Assembly (NCBI GenBank): GCA_036476315.1
Contig: JAZGBI010000090.1
Span: 1-45,478, forward strand
Source of the DNA: Candidatus Neomarinimicrobiota bacterium
GTDB lineage: Bacteria > Fidelibacterota > Marinisomatia > Marinisomatales > S15-B10
DNA: 45,478 nucleotides
Direction: 5' to 3'
The notes under the pieces are model-generated. The model searched no databases, was not told where the DNA came from, and worked only from the letters and a program-made list of their open reading frames with translations. Of this stretch, positions 35,531 through 43,768 are shown one piece after another. The stretch's first letter is position 1; the number at the start of each line of letters is the position of its first letter. Made by a program: the position numbers and the translations under genes.

Positions 35531-37297
35531 GTGGAGCTGGAACGTGGTTGCGGAACGAATGGATTACACTGGACTATCCATCTTACTGATGATGTTGGTC
35601 AAAAGGAGAGCAACATAACGGCGTCTACTATCGGCTTTGATTTTGGGACCAATTCGGTGCGTTGTTTGATTGTAGATGTGGATACCGGAGAGGAATTGGG
35701 TACCGCGACGCATGTCTTTGAGACCGGGGATTCTGGTGTTATCACGGATTCCACAGATCATAATATGGCCCGGCAGAATCCGGCTGACTATCTGATTGGA
35801 ATGGAGGTCACCACCAGAAAGGCTCTCGTTCAGGCTAAGCAGCAGCATTCCTCCTTTACACCCCATGATATAATCGGTATTGGCACGGATACCACCGGTT
35901 CCACACCGTTGCCTGTCGATAAAAGCGGCGTACCCCTGGCTTTGCTTGAGGAGTTCAAGGATAATCCCAATGCTCATGCCTGGTTGTGGAAGGACCACAC
36001 CGGCTACGCCGAAGCCGCAGAAACCACCGAACTGGCAGCCAGGGAACACCCGGAGTACCTGACCAAATGCGGTGGTATCTACTCCTCCGAGTGGTTTTTC
36101 AGCAAGATTCTCCATTGCCTCCGAGTGGATCCTGATGTGTTCGATGCAGCGTATTCCTGGGTAGAAATCTGCGATTACATTCCAGCCGAATTGACGGGTA
36201 ATCTCGACCCGGATAAGATCAAGCGCAGCCGCTGTGCCGCCGGGCATAAGGCCATGTTCAATGTCGATTGGGGCGGTCTGCCGGCAAAAGAGTTTCTCAC
36301 CAAGCTGGATCCCAGACTCGGTCCGCTTCGGGATCGGTTGTACGCTGACAGCTATACGGTGGATGTGCCAGCTGGATATCTCACCGGTGAGTGGGCCGGG
36401 AAACTTGGACTTAAAGTGGGAATTCCTGTTGCTGTCGGTGCGTTCGATGCTCACCTGGGGGCTATAGGTGCTGGCGTGAAGGAGGGAACTCTGGTCAAGA
36501 TCATTGGCACAAGCACCTGTGACGTCCTGGTATCGTCGGAGCTCGATCAGGATATCCCAGGAATTTGCGGCATCGTGGACGGATCCGTTTTGCCTGGATA
36601 TTGGGGACTTGAAGCTGGGCAGTCGGCTGTTGGTGATATTTTCAACTGGTTTGTGAATTATGTCCAACCGGGTGGCAAGGAGCAAGGTTCCCATGAAGCG
36701 TTGACCCGCGAAGCTGCTCAGCTCAAGCCCGGCCAATCGGGACTTCTGGCGTTGGATTGGAATAATGGCAACCGAACCATCCTGGTGGATCAGCGACTAA
36801 CCGGATTGCTTCTGGGGCAGACACTTCATACTAAACCGGAAGAGATATATAGAGCCCTGGTGGAAGCCACAGCCTTCGGTGCCCTTGCGATCATCGAGCG
36901 TTTCGAGAAATATGGTCTGACCGTCAAAGAGGTCATCAATTGCGGTGGTGTTTCCGAGAAAAATGAGATGCTCCTGCAGATCTACGCTGATGTTACCGGA
37001 AGGGAAATGAAAATCTCCCTATCGGCACAGACCTGTGCCATGGGATCGGCCCTTGCAGCCGCCGTTGCTGCCGGCAAGGAGATGGGCGGCTTTGATGATT
37101 TTGAAGAAGCTCAGTCTGCCATGTGCAACGTCAAAGATACTACCTACAAACCTATCCCGGAAAATCACAAGATATATCAAGAGATCTTCAGGTTATATAT
37201 GCAGCTCCATGATGCATTCGGTTTGAGAGATACTCCCTGTGACCTCTCGAATGTGATGAAGGACCTGTTGACTATCAAGGAAAGGGTGACTGCGTAG
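35531..37297 (+). CDS. araB: Ribulokinase
   Basis: About 588 residues. FGGY kinase, ribulokinase type: IGFDFGTNSVRCLIVDVDTG at the N-terminus, GIGTDTTGSTPLPVD, ALLEEFKDNPNAHAWLWKDH, VGAFDAHLGAIGAG, LVKIIGTSTCDVLVS, GLEAGQSAVGDIFNWF and LDWNNGNRTILVD. It phosphorylates L-ribulose in the L-arabinose pathway. Start is uncertain: GTG at 35531 (AAGG 5 nt upstream) adds 28 unusual residues, while the family start lies near residue 29 (ATA at 35615, six bases after AGGAG at 35604-35608). Confidence 0.9.
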   Translation: MELERGCGTNGLHWTIHLTDDVGQKESNITASTIGFDFGTNSVRCLIVDVDTGEELGTATHVFETGDSGVITDSTDHNMARQNPADYLIGMEVTTRKALVQAKQQHSSFTPHDIIGIGTDTTGSTPLPVDKSGVPLALLEEFKDNPNAHAWLWKDHTGYAEAAETTELAAREHPEYLTKCGGIYSSEWFFSKILHCLRVDPDVFDAAYSWVEICDYIPAELTGNLDPDKIKRSRCAAGHKAMFNVDWGGLPAKEFLTKLDPRLGPLRDRLYADSYTVDVPAGYLTGEWAGKLGLKVGIPVAVGAFDAHLGAIGAGVKEGTLVKIIGTSTCDVLVSSELDQDIPGICGIVDGSVLPGYWGLEAGQSAVGDIFNWFVNYVQPGGKEQGSHEALTREAAQLKPGQSGLLALDWNNGNRTILVDQRLTGLLLGQTLHTKPEEIYRALVEATAFGALAIIERFEKYGLTVKEVINCGGVSEKNEMLLQIYADVTGREMKISLSAQTCAMGSALAAAVAAGKEMGGFDDFEEAQSAMCNVKDTTYKPIPENHKIYQEIFRLYMQLHDAFGLRDTPCDLSNVMKDLLTIKERVTA

Positions 37298-37298
37298 C

Positions 37299-37996
37299 AT
37301 GTATGACGATTTAAAACAGAAGTCTGTGTGGCCAATCTAGAGCTGGATAGGCAAGGACTGGTGATCCATACTTGGGGAAACGTGAGTGGCATTGATCGGA
37401 AGAATGGGGTGGTAGCTATTAAACCAAGTGGCGTGGCCTATGAACATCTCACTGCAGATAGGATTGTACTTGTTGATCTTGAGGGCAAGGTCGTGGAGGG
37501 GGACTTACGGCCCTCATCCGATACCCCAACTCATCTTGAGCTTTATCGGGAGTTCGAGGGTATCGGTGGTGTGTGCCATACCCACTCCACCTATGCCACG
37601 ATCTGGGCTCAGGCTTGCCGTGAGATACCCTGTTTAGGCACTACTCATGCAGATCATTTTCCTGGTCCCATACCGATGACGGAGGACCTGAATGAGATCG
37701 AGATTGCTTCGAATTACGAACTTAATACGGGCAAAGCGATCATACGCAGATTTCGGGACCTTGACGCTCTACGTCAGCCAGCTGTGCTCGTGGCCAACCA
37801 TGGTCCCTTTACATGGGGACGTAGTGCAGCCAATGCGGTAGAGCATGCGGTCATCCTTGAGCAGGTTGCCAAGATGGCTTACGGAACACTTATGCTTAAT
37901 CCCGGACAGGGACACATCCCTCCGTCGCTCCAAGATAAGCACTTTTTGCGAAAACATGGTAAGGATGCCTATTACGGACAGGAGAATGAAGAATGA
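37299..37996 (+). CDS. araD: L-ribulose-5-phosphate 4-epimerase, N-terminus behind a -1 frameshift
   Basis: Class II aldolase/epimerase fold: GLVIHTWGNVSGIDRKNG, VVAIKPSGVAYEHL, IGGVCHTHSTYATIWAQA (metal histidines), CLGTTHADHF and VANHGPFTWGRSA. It converts L-ribulose 5-phosphate to D-xylulose 5-phosphate. The conventional ORF starts at a GTG (37328), but the ATG at 37299, 1 bp after the araB stop, reads MYDDLK and then, after a -1 shift at TTTAAAA (37310-37316), continues TEVCVANLELDRQGLV in the main frame. That is the normal family N-terminus. Without a shift the ATG frame stops at 37338-37340. It could be programmed frameshifting or a one-base assembly loss. Ends overlapping the next gene by 4 nt (ATGA). 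Confidence 0.85.
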
Positions 37997-39456
37997 AATC
38001 AAAAGAAGTGACACTCGGAGTCATTGTTGGTAATCGTGGATTCTTCCCGGATCATTTATGCGAGACTGGTCGCGAGACGGTCTTGACTGTATTGAAGAAG
38101 GAGGGTATTCGTACTGTTGTGCTAAGCCTCAAGGACACCAATAATGGGAGTGTTGAGTCGCTCGAAGATGCCCACAAGTGCGCTGACTTGTTCAAGCAAC
38201 ACCGGGATGAGATCGATGGGATCCTGGTTACTCTACCCAACTTCGGAGACGAACGGGCTATCGCCAATACTCTACGCTGGGCGGAATTGGGTGTGCCGGT
38301 ACTTCTACATGCTTTTCCCGATACAGCTGAGAAGATGACCATCGCTGATCGCCGCGATTCGTTTTGCGGTAAGATGTCGGCAGCCAACAATCTCAATCAG
38401 TATGGAATCAGGTTCAGCTTGACTACCCTTCACACCATCAGTCCCGAAAGTGAAGGTTTTCAAACTGATCTTGACAATTTCGTAGGCACTTGCCGAGTTG
38501 TGAGAGGACTCAAGAATGCGCGTATTGGCGTTGTAGGAGCCCGTCCTGCCGCCTTTAATACTGTTCGGTACAGTGAGAAGCTCTTTGAGAGGGCTGGCAT
38601 TAGTATCGAGACGCTTGATCTCTCGGAGGTTTTCGGAGCCGCAGAGCGTCTGAGGAACAATGACGCGATAGTAAAAGCGAAGGTAGAACAGATCCAGGCC
38701 TACGTCTCCACCAAGGGGATTCCAACTGTGGCCATCGACAAAATGGCCAAGTTCGGTGCGGTCGTAGAGGAATGGATGAAGGAGAAGGAATTGGTCGCCA
38801 GTGCTGTTCAGTGCTGGACGTCCATGGAAGAGTATTACGGAGTGGTTCCCTGTACGTTAATGAGCATGATGAGTAATGGCCTGATGCCGAGCGCATGTGA
38901 GACAGACATCGGCGGAACAATCGGTATGTACGCCATGGTACTGGCGTCCGGGAAGCCCAGCGCAATTGTGGACTGGAATAACAATTACGGCGATGATCCG
39001 GATAAATGCGTCATCTTCCACTGCTCGAATTTGCCTAAGGATACATTTCTTGATAAGGCTACCCTCGCCACCTGCCGTCACTGTACCTTGAAGGACTTGC
39101 CCGTCATGGATTACCAGGAGATTATCGCACGCGACGTGGGGAAGGAGAATACGTTTGGCACCATCGTTGGAAGAGTTAGGCCGGGGCCATTCACTTTCTG
39201 CCGGGTATCCACTGACGACTTCTCCGGGAAGATATCAACTTACATCGGACAGGGAGAACTCACCGACGATCCGCTAAATACGTTCGGCGGGTTCGGAGTT
39301 GCCCATATTCCCAATCTTCAGGGATTGCTTAAGTATATCTGCCAGCATGGCTTTGAGCATCATGTGGCGATTAATCATTCCCGGTGCAGCGCTGCCCTTC
39401 AGGAAGCTTTTACGACGTATTTAGGTTGGGACGTCTATAATCACGGCGAGGATTGA
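37993..39456 (+). CDS. L-fucose/L-arabinose isomerase-like protein
   Basis: 487 residues, related to the L-fucose isomerase-like family (COG2407-type) rather than classical AraA. Signature parts: GVIVGNRGFFPDHLCETG, VVLSLKDTNNGSVESLEDA, CWTSMEEYYGVVPCTLMSMM, LMPSACETDIGGTIGMYAM and VIFHCSNLPK. The acidic and histidine residues of the metal site are in these segments. Between ribulose kinase/epimerase genes it most probably isomerises L-arabinose to L-ribulose (inference); a hexose role is possible. Its ATG overlaps the araD stop (ATGA), indicating translational coupling. Confidence 0.8.
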   Translation: MKSKEVTLGVIVGNRGFFPDHLCETGRETVLTVLKKEGIRTVVLSLKDTNNGSVESLEDAHKCADLFKQHRDEIDGILVTLPNFGDERAIANTLRWAELGVPVLLHAFPDTAEKMTIADRRDSFCGKMSAANNLNQYGIRFSLTTLHTISPESEGFQTDLDNFVGTCRVVRGLKNARIGVVGARPAAFNTVRYSEKLFERAGISIETLDLSEVFGAAERLRNNDAIVKAKVEQIQAYVSTKGIPTVAIDKMAKFGAVVEEWMKEKELVASAVQCWTSMEEYYGVVPCTLMSMMSNGLMPSACETDIGGTIGMYAMVLASGKPSAIVDWNNNYGDDPDKCVIFHCSNLPKDTFLDKATLATCRHCTLKDLPVMDYQEIIARDVGKENTFGTIVGRVRPGPFTFCRVSTDDFSGKISTYIGQGELTDDPLNTFGGFGVAHIPNLQGLLKYICQHGFEHHVAINHSRCSAALQEAFTTYLGWDVYNHGED

Positions 39457-39492
39457 ATGGGGGATTACCTCCTCAATATCCTCTGAGCTTTT

Positions 39493-40362
39493 CTAGGCGC
39501 TCGTAACAGGATATCGGTTATTCTTAATTACGATCGCGCCCTTTTCAACTCCCAGTTCTCTGGCAACCACATTGCACTTGGGTTTGAGTAGAAAGTAGAT
39601 ATTCTCAGGCCGGGTATCGCAGGTTTCGAAATGGCCGTGCCCCTTGGCGAGAATAAGATCTGCGGACTTGAAGGCCTTCATGAATTCATCACTTGCATTG
39701 TCGAAATTGATCCCGATGTCTCCCGAACCTGTCTCGATCACCCTGACTAGGTCGGTTATTCCGGATGTTTCGGCATCTTCCAAAGTGGCATCATTGATGA
39801 TCGGGTGGGACTTCACACTGTATGTGACTTGTATCCCTGTTCTCAGGAGTTCTTCAATCAATATCCGGTCGAAGATGATTTCTCCAGCATTATCTCCTAA
39901 CATCAGTAGTCTTCTGCCTGATACTAACTCTCTCTTGAATATATCCGTATGGTCGATACTGAACGGAGTCTGCAGGATGACATCAACATCTCGACGGAGA
40001 TCATATGTATGGCCTATACCAAGGTCGATGATATTCCCCGCCACAGAAACATGCAGGGCAACTGCTATCCGGTCCTCAGCCTGTTCAACCGTTCTTTGGA
40101 AATCCGGCAGCAGTCTGAGCGCCTCCTCATTGGACTGTCGCTTTAGTGCTTGATAGGGATCTTTTATGCCACTCACCCGCGCGGCAATTTCAAAGATTGG
40201 TTTGGAATTCTCTGCGGGCGTTAATTCCAGATCAGTATGTTGGATCAGTTGAGCTGCACTATTGAGTATCTCGCGATGCTGATTGCGGTCCTCGACCACG
40301 ATTCTTGCAGTGTTCCATGCCTGATTCATCATACACGCAAGACACTCTGGTTCCGATCTCAT
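39493..40362 (-). CDS. DUF89 / damage-control phosphatase family protein (ARMT1-like)
   Basis: 289 residues. N-terminal CLACMMNQ (CxxC) followed by a helical part, then LGDNAGEIIFDRILIEELL, VKSHPIINDATLEDA and LAKGHGHFET, the aspartate/asparagine sites of the metal-dependent DUF89 phosphatases. These enzymes remove phosphate from damaged or side-product sugar phosphates. Convergent with the pentose cassette (stop 36 bp beyond the isomerase stop), it plausibly protects against phosphopentose by-products; inference from position and family. Confidence 0.8.
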   Translation of the reverse strand: MRSEPECLACMMNQAWNTARIVVEDRNQHREILNSAAQLIQHTDLELTPAENSKPIFEIAARVSGIKDPYQALKRQSNEEALRLLPDFQRTVEQAEDRIAVALHVSVAGNIIDLGIGHTYDLRRDVDVILQTPFSIDHTDIFKRELVSGRRLLMLGDNAGEIIFDRILIEELLRTGIQVTYSVKSHPIINDATLEDAETSGITDLVRVIETGSGDIGINFDNASDEFMKAFKSADLILAKGHGHFETCDTRPENIYFLLKPKCNVVARELGVEKGAIVIKNNRYPVTSA

Positions 40363-40432
40363 TCCCGTTCCCTTGTTGATCCTTGGACTCTATTGATTGT
40401 TCTCACTAAATGAACATACAAACGAAATTGAT

Positions 40433-40545
40433 TGTACGCCTTCAAAACAATTGAGACAGCTTGAACTTGAAATTGAGAGAGACTTTTTTTCTTCCTAATG
40501 GATGTGATGCACGTTCATCTCACACCCTGATTCCAAGATTTCCTG
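40433..40545. repeat. Direct repeat (right copy) flanking the pentose cassette
   Basis: Same orientation as 31917-32030; see that entry. Both copies lie on the outer edges of the pentose cassette, bracketing 8.5 kb. Confidence 0.6.
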
Positions 40546-40860
40546 CCCACCTGGTGACACCGGAATACACCAAGTCCTTCAGGATGGCACTGCTGAAGTA
40601 GGGTGGAGGCTGGGCCTTTCTGGCAATCGCTGGCAAATGAAAAGGAGCTGGGATTCTTCCTAAGGTCTTGTTTTTATTAAACGGGACCGACCCCGATAGT
40701 CATCGGGGGATGCAATCGGGAGTGAAAACCGTATTAAGACCATATCTGTTAAATAGTTGAGAGTTCGCATAACATCGTGGACAGTTTCTTGACAGGTAGT
40801 CATAGCCAAACAATAGAAGTATAACAATGTTGCATCTTGCAATATCTATTTGATTATTAA

Positions 40861-40907
40861 GCACATTTTTCTCCCTTGACACTGTACAATGGGGGAGAAA
40901 AAAGTGC
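40861..40907. repeat. Long inverted repeat
   Basis: GCACATTTTTCTCCC (40861-40875) pairs with GGGGGAGAAAAAAGTGC (40891-40907), one mismatch over about 15 bp. Its GCAC-TTTT / AAAAGTGC ends resemble the hairpin at 4960-4984 and 43497-43521. It may be related to that repeat class. Confidence 0.55.
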
Positions 40908-41064
40908 GATTACGCCAATATGTCGTGTCCACGATGTTATGCTATTTGTCAAATAGTCATTAGGAAAGAGATCTCTTTCCCTCTAACAGCAGACTTAAGC
41001 CACTTTCTACTCATTTAACTGCGGGTCTTGTTGTTCACGAAGTCTCTCCAATTCTTCTTTCTTT

Positions 41065-41238
41065 CTATTCTGGCTCTGGCATCCAAATACTCGGAATCAC
41101 CAGATTATCTAAACCAACATTTGATTCGATGGTTGTAGACGGATAGACGGCCGTCTCAACCTGAGAATGGGTCAGGGCAGAAAAGAGGGTTGACTTTCCG
41201 ACGTTGGGAAGTCCAATGAGTCCGCATTGGAGGGACAT
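41065..41238 (-). pseudogene. Truncated YchF/OLA1-type GTPase fragment
   Basis: Starting at ATG 41238 on the minus strand it reads [20 protein letters not shown] then [20 protein letters not shown], matching the P-loop (GLPNVGKST) and switch region of YchF-type GTPases. The frame stops at 41065-41067 after 57 residues, long before the remaining ~300 residues. Other frames continue ([17 protein letters not shown]), so a deletion is likely. Non-functional. Confidence 0.75.
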
Positions 41239-41341
41239 GGTAACGTGTTAAGGTGTTTGGGTGTTAGAGTGTTTGAAGAGGAACCGTACTGAGCGAGCAG
41301 TTTAACAGTTGAGCACGCCAGCACACGAATACTTCAGTGAG

Positions 41342-42607
41342 TTAATCTTCGATTTTTCCAAAGACGAGGGTGCAGTTGGTACCCCCAAATCCAAAGCTGT
41401 TGGACATGACGTTTCTCAGTCCGGCCTGGGTGACCATGGTGTGGACGATGGGATACCCTTCCGCCTTTGGGTCGAGATGATCGATATTCACAGAGGGACA
41501 GATGAAGTCGTGTTCCAGCATAAGGATACAGTAGATGGCCTCGTGGACCGCAGCCGCCCCCAGGGCATGGCCCGTGAGGGATTTTGTGGAGCTGATTGCG
41601 GGGATATCCGGCTGGCGGCTGGACGGACCGGAATCGAAAGCTTCCCTGATGGCTTCCAGTTCAACAATGTCACCCGCTGGCGTGCTGGTACCGTGGGTGT
41701 TGACGTAATCGATGGGGCCGTCAACTGTTTTTAGGGCCATTTCCATGCACCGGTGAGCCCCATCACCCGAAGGCCGGACCATGTCGTCACCGTCGGAGGT
41801 GGCTCCGTATCCTTTTACCTCGCAATAGATCTTGGCTCCCCTGGCTTTAGCGCGATCGTATTCTTCCAGCACGATGACTCCGCCCCCGCCCGAGATCACA
41901 AACCCGTCCCGGTCCCGGTCGTAGGTGCGACTGGCTTTGTCCGGGGTATCATTGTACCGGGAAGAGAGAGCTCCCATGGCGTCGAATGGGATGGCCACGG
42001 TCCAGGAGATTTCATCACCGCCCCCCACGAACATGAGGTCCTGCTGCCCCATCTGGATGAGTTGGTAGGCATTTCCGAGACAGTGACCGCTTGTGGCACA
42101 GGCGGAACTTATGGTGTAGTTATACCCCTTGATCTTGAAGGCCGTGGAGAGGTTCGCCGAGTTGCCGCTGGACATCAATTTGGGAACGTTAAAGGGTCCC
42201 ACCCGCCTGGCTCCCCGCTGCCGGAGGGTATCCGCCATCTCAACGAGAGGGAGGCCGCTGGCGACCCCGGAGCCCATGATGAGGCCCGTGGATGGATTCG
42301 AAATGTCGTCCTGGGACAACCGGGCGTCTTCGAGGGCTTCCACCATGGCTACATAATTGTAGGCGGTTCCGTCCCCCATAAATCGAAGAAGCTTTCTTGG
42401 GACCGACTCCGACGGATCGGTGTCCACAGTGCCGCAGACGTGTGAGCGAAAGCCCAGGTCGGCGAACTCCTGGTGGAACACAATACCGGTCCGCTGGTCC
42501 ATGAGGGACTTCAGGACCTCCTGCCGGTTCCTTCCGATACTGGAAAGAATTCCCAGGCCTGTTATGACCACTCTTTTCACAGGATCAGAAGGGTTCCGCC
42601 TCACCAT
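41342..42607 (-). CDS. fabB: Beta-ketoacyl-ACP synthase I
   Basis: 421 residues. KAS I/II thiolase fold: VKRVVITGLGILSSIG, the catalytic Cys170 in ISSACATSGHCLG, VNTHGTSTPAGD (first His) and SLTGHALGAAAVHEA (second His); C-terminal SNSFGFGGTNCTLVFG. It elongates acyl-ACP and, with FabA, makes unsaturated fatty acids. The chosen ATG 42607 overlaps the fabA stop by 23 bp; a GTG at 42580 would give a start nearer the family norm. Coupled with fabA. Confidence 0.92.
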   Translation of the reverse strand: MVRRNPSDPVKRVVITGLGILSSIGRNRQEVLKSLMDQRTGIVFHQEFADLGFRSHVCGTVDTDPSESVPRKLLRFMGDGTAYNYVAMVEALEDARLSQDDISNPSTGLIMGSGVASGLPLVEMADTLRQRGARRVGPFNVPKLMSSGNSANLSTAFKIKGYNYTISSACATSGHCLGNAYQLIQMGQQDLMFVGGGDEISWTVAIPFDAMGALSSRYNDTPDKASRTYDRDRDGFVISGGGGVIVLEEYDRAKARGAKIYCEVKGYGATSDGDDMVRPSGDGAHRCMEMALKTVDGPIDYVNTHGTSTPAGDIVELEAIREAFDSGPSSRQPDIPAISSTKSLTGHALGAAAVHEAIYCILMLEHDFICPSVNIDHLDPKAEGYPIVHTMVTQAGLRNVMSNSFGFGGTNCTLVFGKIED

Positions 42608-43127
42608 CTGGCGGGGGATACCTGAGATTCTCGAAAAGACCCACCCTCAGGTTCTTGGCGAAATAAATGGCCCTTCCTGCCACTTCCACAGTGGCATCTG
42701 TCACAGCCATGAAAATAGGTTTCTTGATGACCCTCCGGATGTCGAGCTGGTAGATGATTCTCTCGTGGTGCGGCCGGATCTGACCTTTGAATTTGACCTC
42801 CCCGCACCCCAGGGCTCTCCCTTTTCCTATGCCACCTATCCACGAGAGGAAAAATCCCGTCAGTTGCCACAGGGCGTCAAGGCCAAGGCAGCCCGGCATG
42901 ACAGGGTCGTCCTTGAAATGACACTTGAAAAACCAGTGGGAAGGTTTGATGTCCATTTCAGCCACAATGACACCGCGGTTGAACTTGCCGCCCCTGTCAG
43001 AGATTCGCCGGATGCGATCTACCATGAGCATGGGGGGGAGAGGGAGTTTTCCCTGGGTCATTCCAATGAGTTTTCCCTGGGCTACTTTCAGCAGTTCGGT
43101 CTTGGTGTAACTTGATTTCCTCTTCAT
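42585..43127 (-). CDS. fabA: 3-hydroxydecanoyl-ACP dehydratase/isomerase
   Basis: 180 residues. The active-site histidine FKCHFKDDPVMPG falls at residue 70 and the aspartate GCLGLDALWQL at residue 84, the same numbers as E. coli FabA (His70, Asp84). It dehydrates and isomerises the C10 intermediate, introducing the double bond that FabB then elongates. Start ATG 43127 is preferred over longer frames; a GGTGG-like site lies upstream. Operon with fabB. Confidence 0.93.
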   Translation of the reverse strand: MKRKSSYTKTELLKVAQGKLIGMTQGKLPLPPMLMVDRIRRISDRGGKFNRGVIVAEMDIKPSHWFFKCHFKDDPVMPGCLGLDALWQLTGFFLSWIGGIGKGRALGCGEVKFKGQIRPHHERIIYQLDIRRVIKKPIFMAVTDATVEVAGRAIYFAKNLRVGLFENLRYPPPDGEAEPF

Positions 43128-43375
43128 AGGGTCCCACCTTTTTTGCGTGAACCACAGGATAAGGGATAATTGTTGCCTGAACCGGTCATATTCTCGAGTC
43201 AATCAATCCGACATTCCTCATATCAACTTGATCCGCCAGCTGGACACTCGGTTTCCAATTGACTTATGCGCAGTCTTTAGGAACCTGTGGACACCTTACG
43301 GATATTCAAATGATATCATTTTTCTTTACATGAAGCAATTGTTTTTTAGCCTGATTAATTCATGAGCTTTCATCC

Positions 43376-43530
43376 CGACTTATCGGCATCATCAGTGGCC
43401 TTATCCCGCCCTTGCGGGATTCAGCTTGTCCGTCGTAGCGACCTGTTCATCGTAAGGAACTGAAGATGAAAGTGTAGACGGACCAGAGGCCTTTTGGCAC
43501 TCTTCTGCCTGAGAAAAGTGCGAAAGAAGA
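43376..43530. repeat. Dispersed repeat, copy 2 (matches 4783-4990)
   Basis: TTATCGGCATCATCAGTGGC corresponds to TCATCGGCACCATCGGTGGC at 4795; then a divergent middle, then CCAGAGGCCTTTTGGCAC with hairpin GCACTCTTCT-GCCTG-AGAAAAGTGC, as at 4960. Includes CCCGCCCTTGCGGGA-type palindrome. Confidence 0.7.
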
Positions 43531-43546
43531 TCCGGTTTGGATGGTT

Positions 43547-43714
43547 TCACGACGAGAACGTGTCGACAAGATCCACATGATTTTGTGTAAATCCCCGGTC
43601 TTTCAGTATTCCAAATTGCTGAGCCGATCGGCAGAGCCTGTCAATCCAATTAATTATCTCATCGCGCGCAAATTGATCGATCGCTTCTTCCATTGTGATT
43701 CGCTTGTCAGACAT
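43547..43714 (-). CDS. Small hypothetical protein with strong ribosome site
   Basis: 55 residues, reading MSDKRITMEEAIDQFARDEI on; continues INWIDRLCRSAQQFG and ends DLVDTFSS. A near-perfect AGGAGGTGAAT site directly precedes its ATG (43714), stronger than for most genes here, so the frame is probably translated. No family recognised; acidic, helical by appearance. Divergent from psd. Confidence 0.6.
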   Translation of the reverse strand: MSDKRITMEEAIDQFARDEIINWIDRLCRSAQQFGILKDRGFTQNHVDLVDTFSS

Positions 43715-43768
43715 ATTCACCTCCTAAAAGTTCTGGTCGCAGCCCTGGGAATAGGCTAAACTTCCCGC

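Larger units (their letters stand above)
40363..41341. other. Long spacer with repeats and a YchF relic
   Basis: About 980 bp. Right direct repeat (40433-40545), a perfect hairpin CCCCGAT-AGTC-ATCGGGG (40691-40708), a long near-perfect stem (40861-40875 with 40891-40907) and a YchF fragment on the minus strand (41065-41238). No intact gene supported; a minus-strand frame at 40660-40842 has no family resemblance. Confidence 0.5.
43128..43768. other. Spacer before psd with repeat copy 2
   Basis: Mostly non-coding. Repeat copy 2 (43376-43530) and a small ORF (43547-43714) are listed separately. The rest (43128-43375) has no supported gene. Confidence 0.5.

Noticed and set aside
40861-40907. TTGACA and TACAAT words as a promoter
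   Set aside because: They lie in the loop of a long inverted repeat with only three bases between them; promoter spacing is about 17.
43547-43759. Plus-strand frame MVSRRERVDKIHM at 43541 as a gene
   Set aside because: The opposite strand has a frame with a strong ribosome site in the same place; the plus-strand frame has none.
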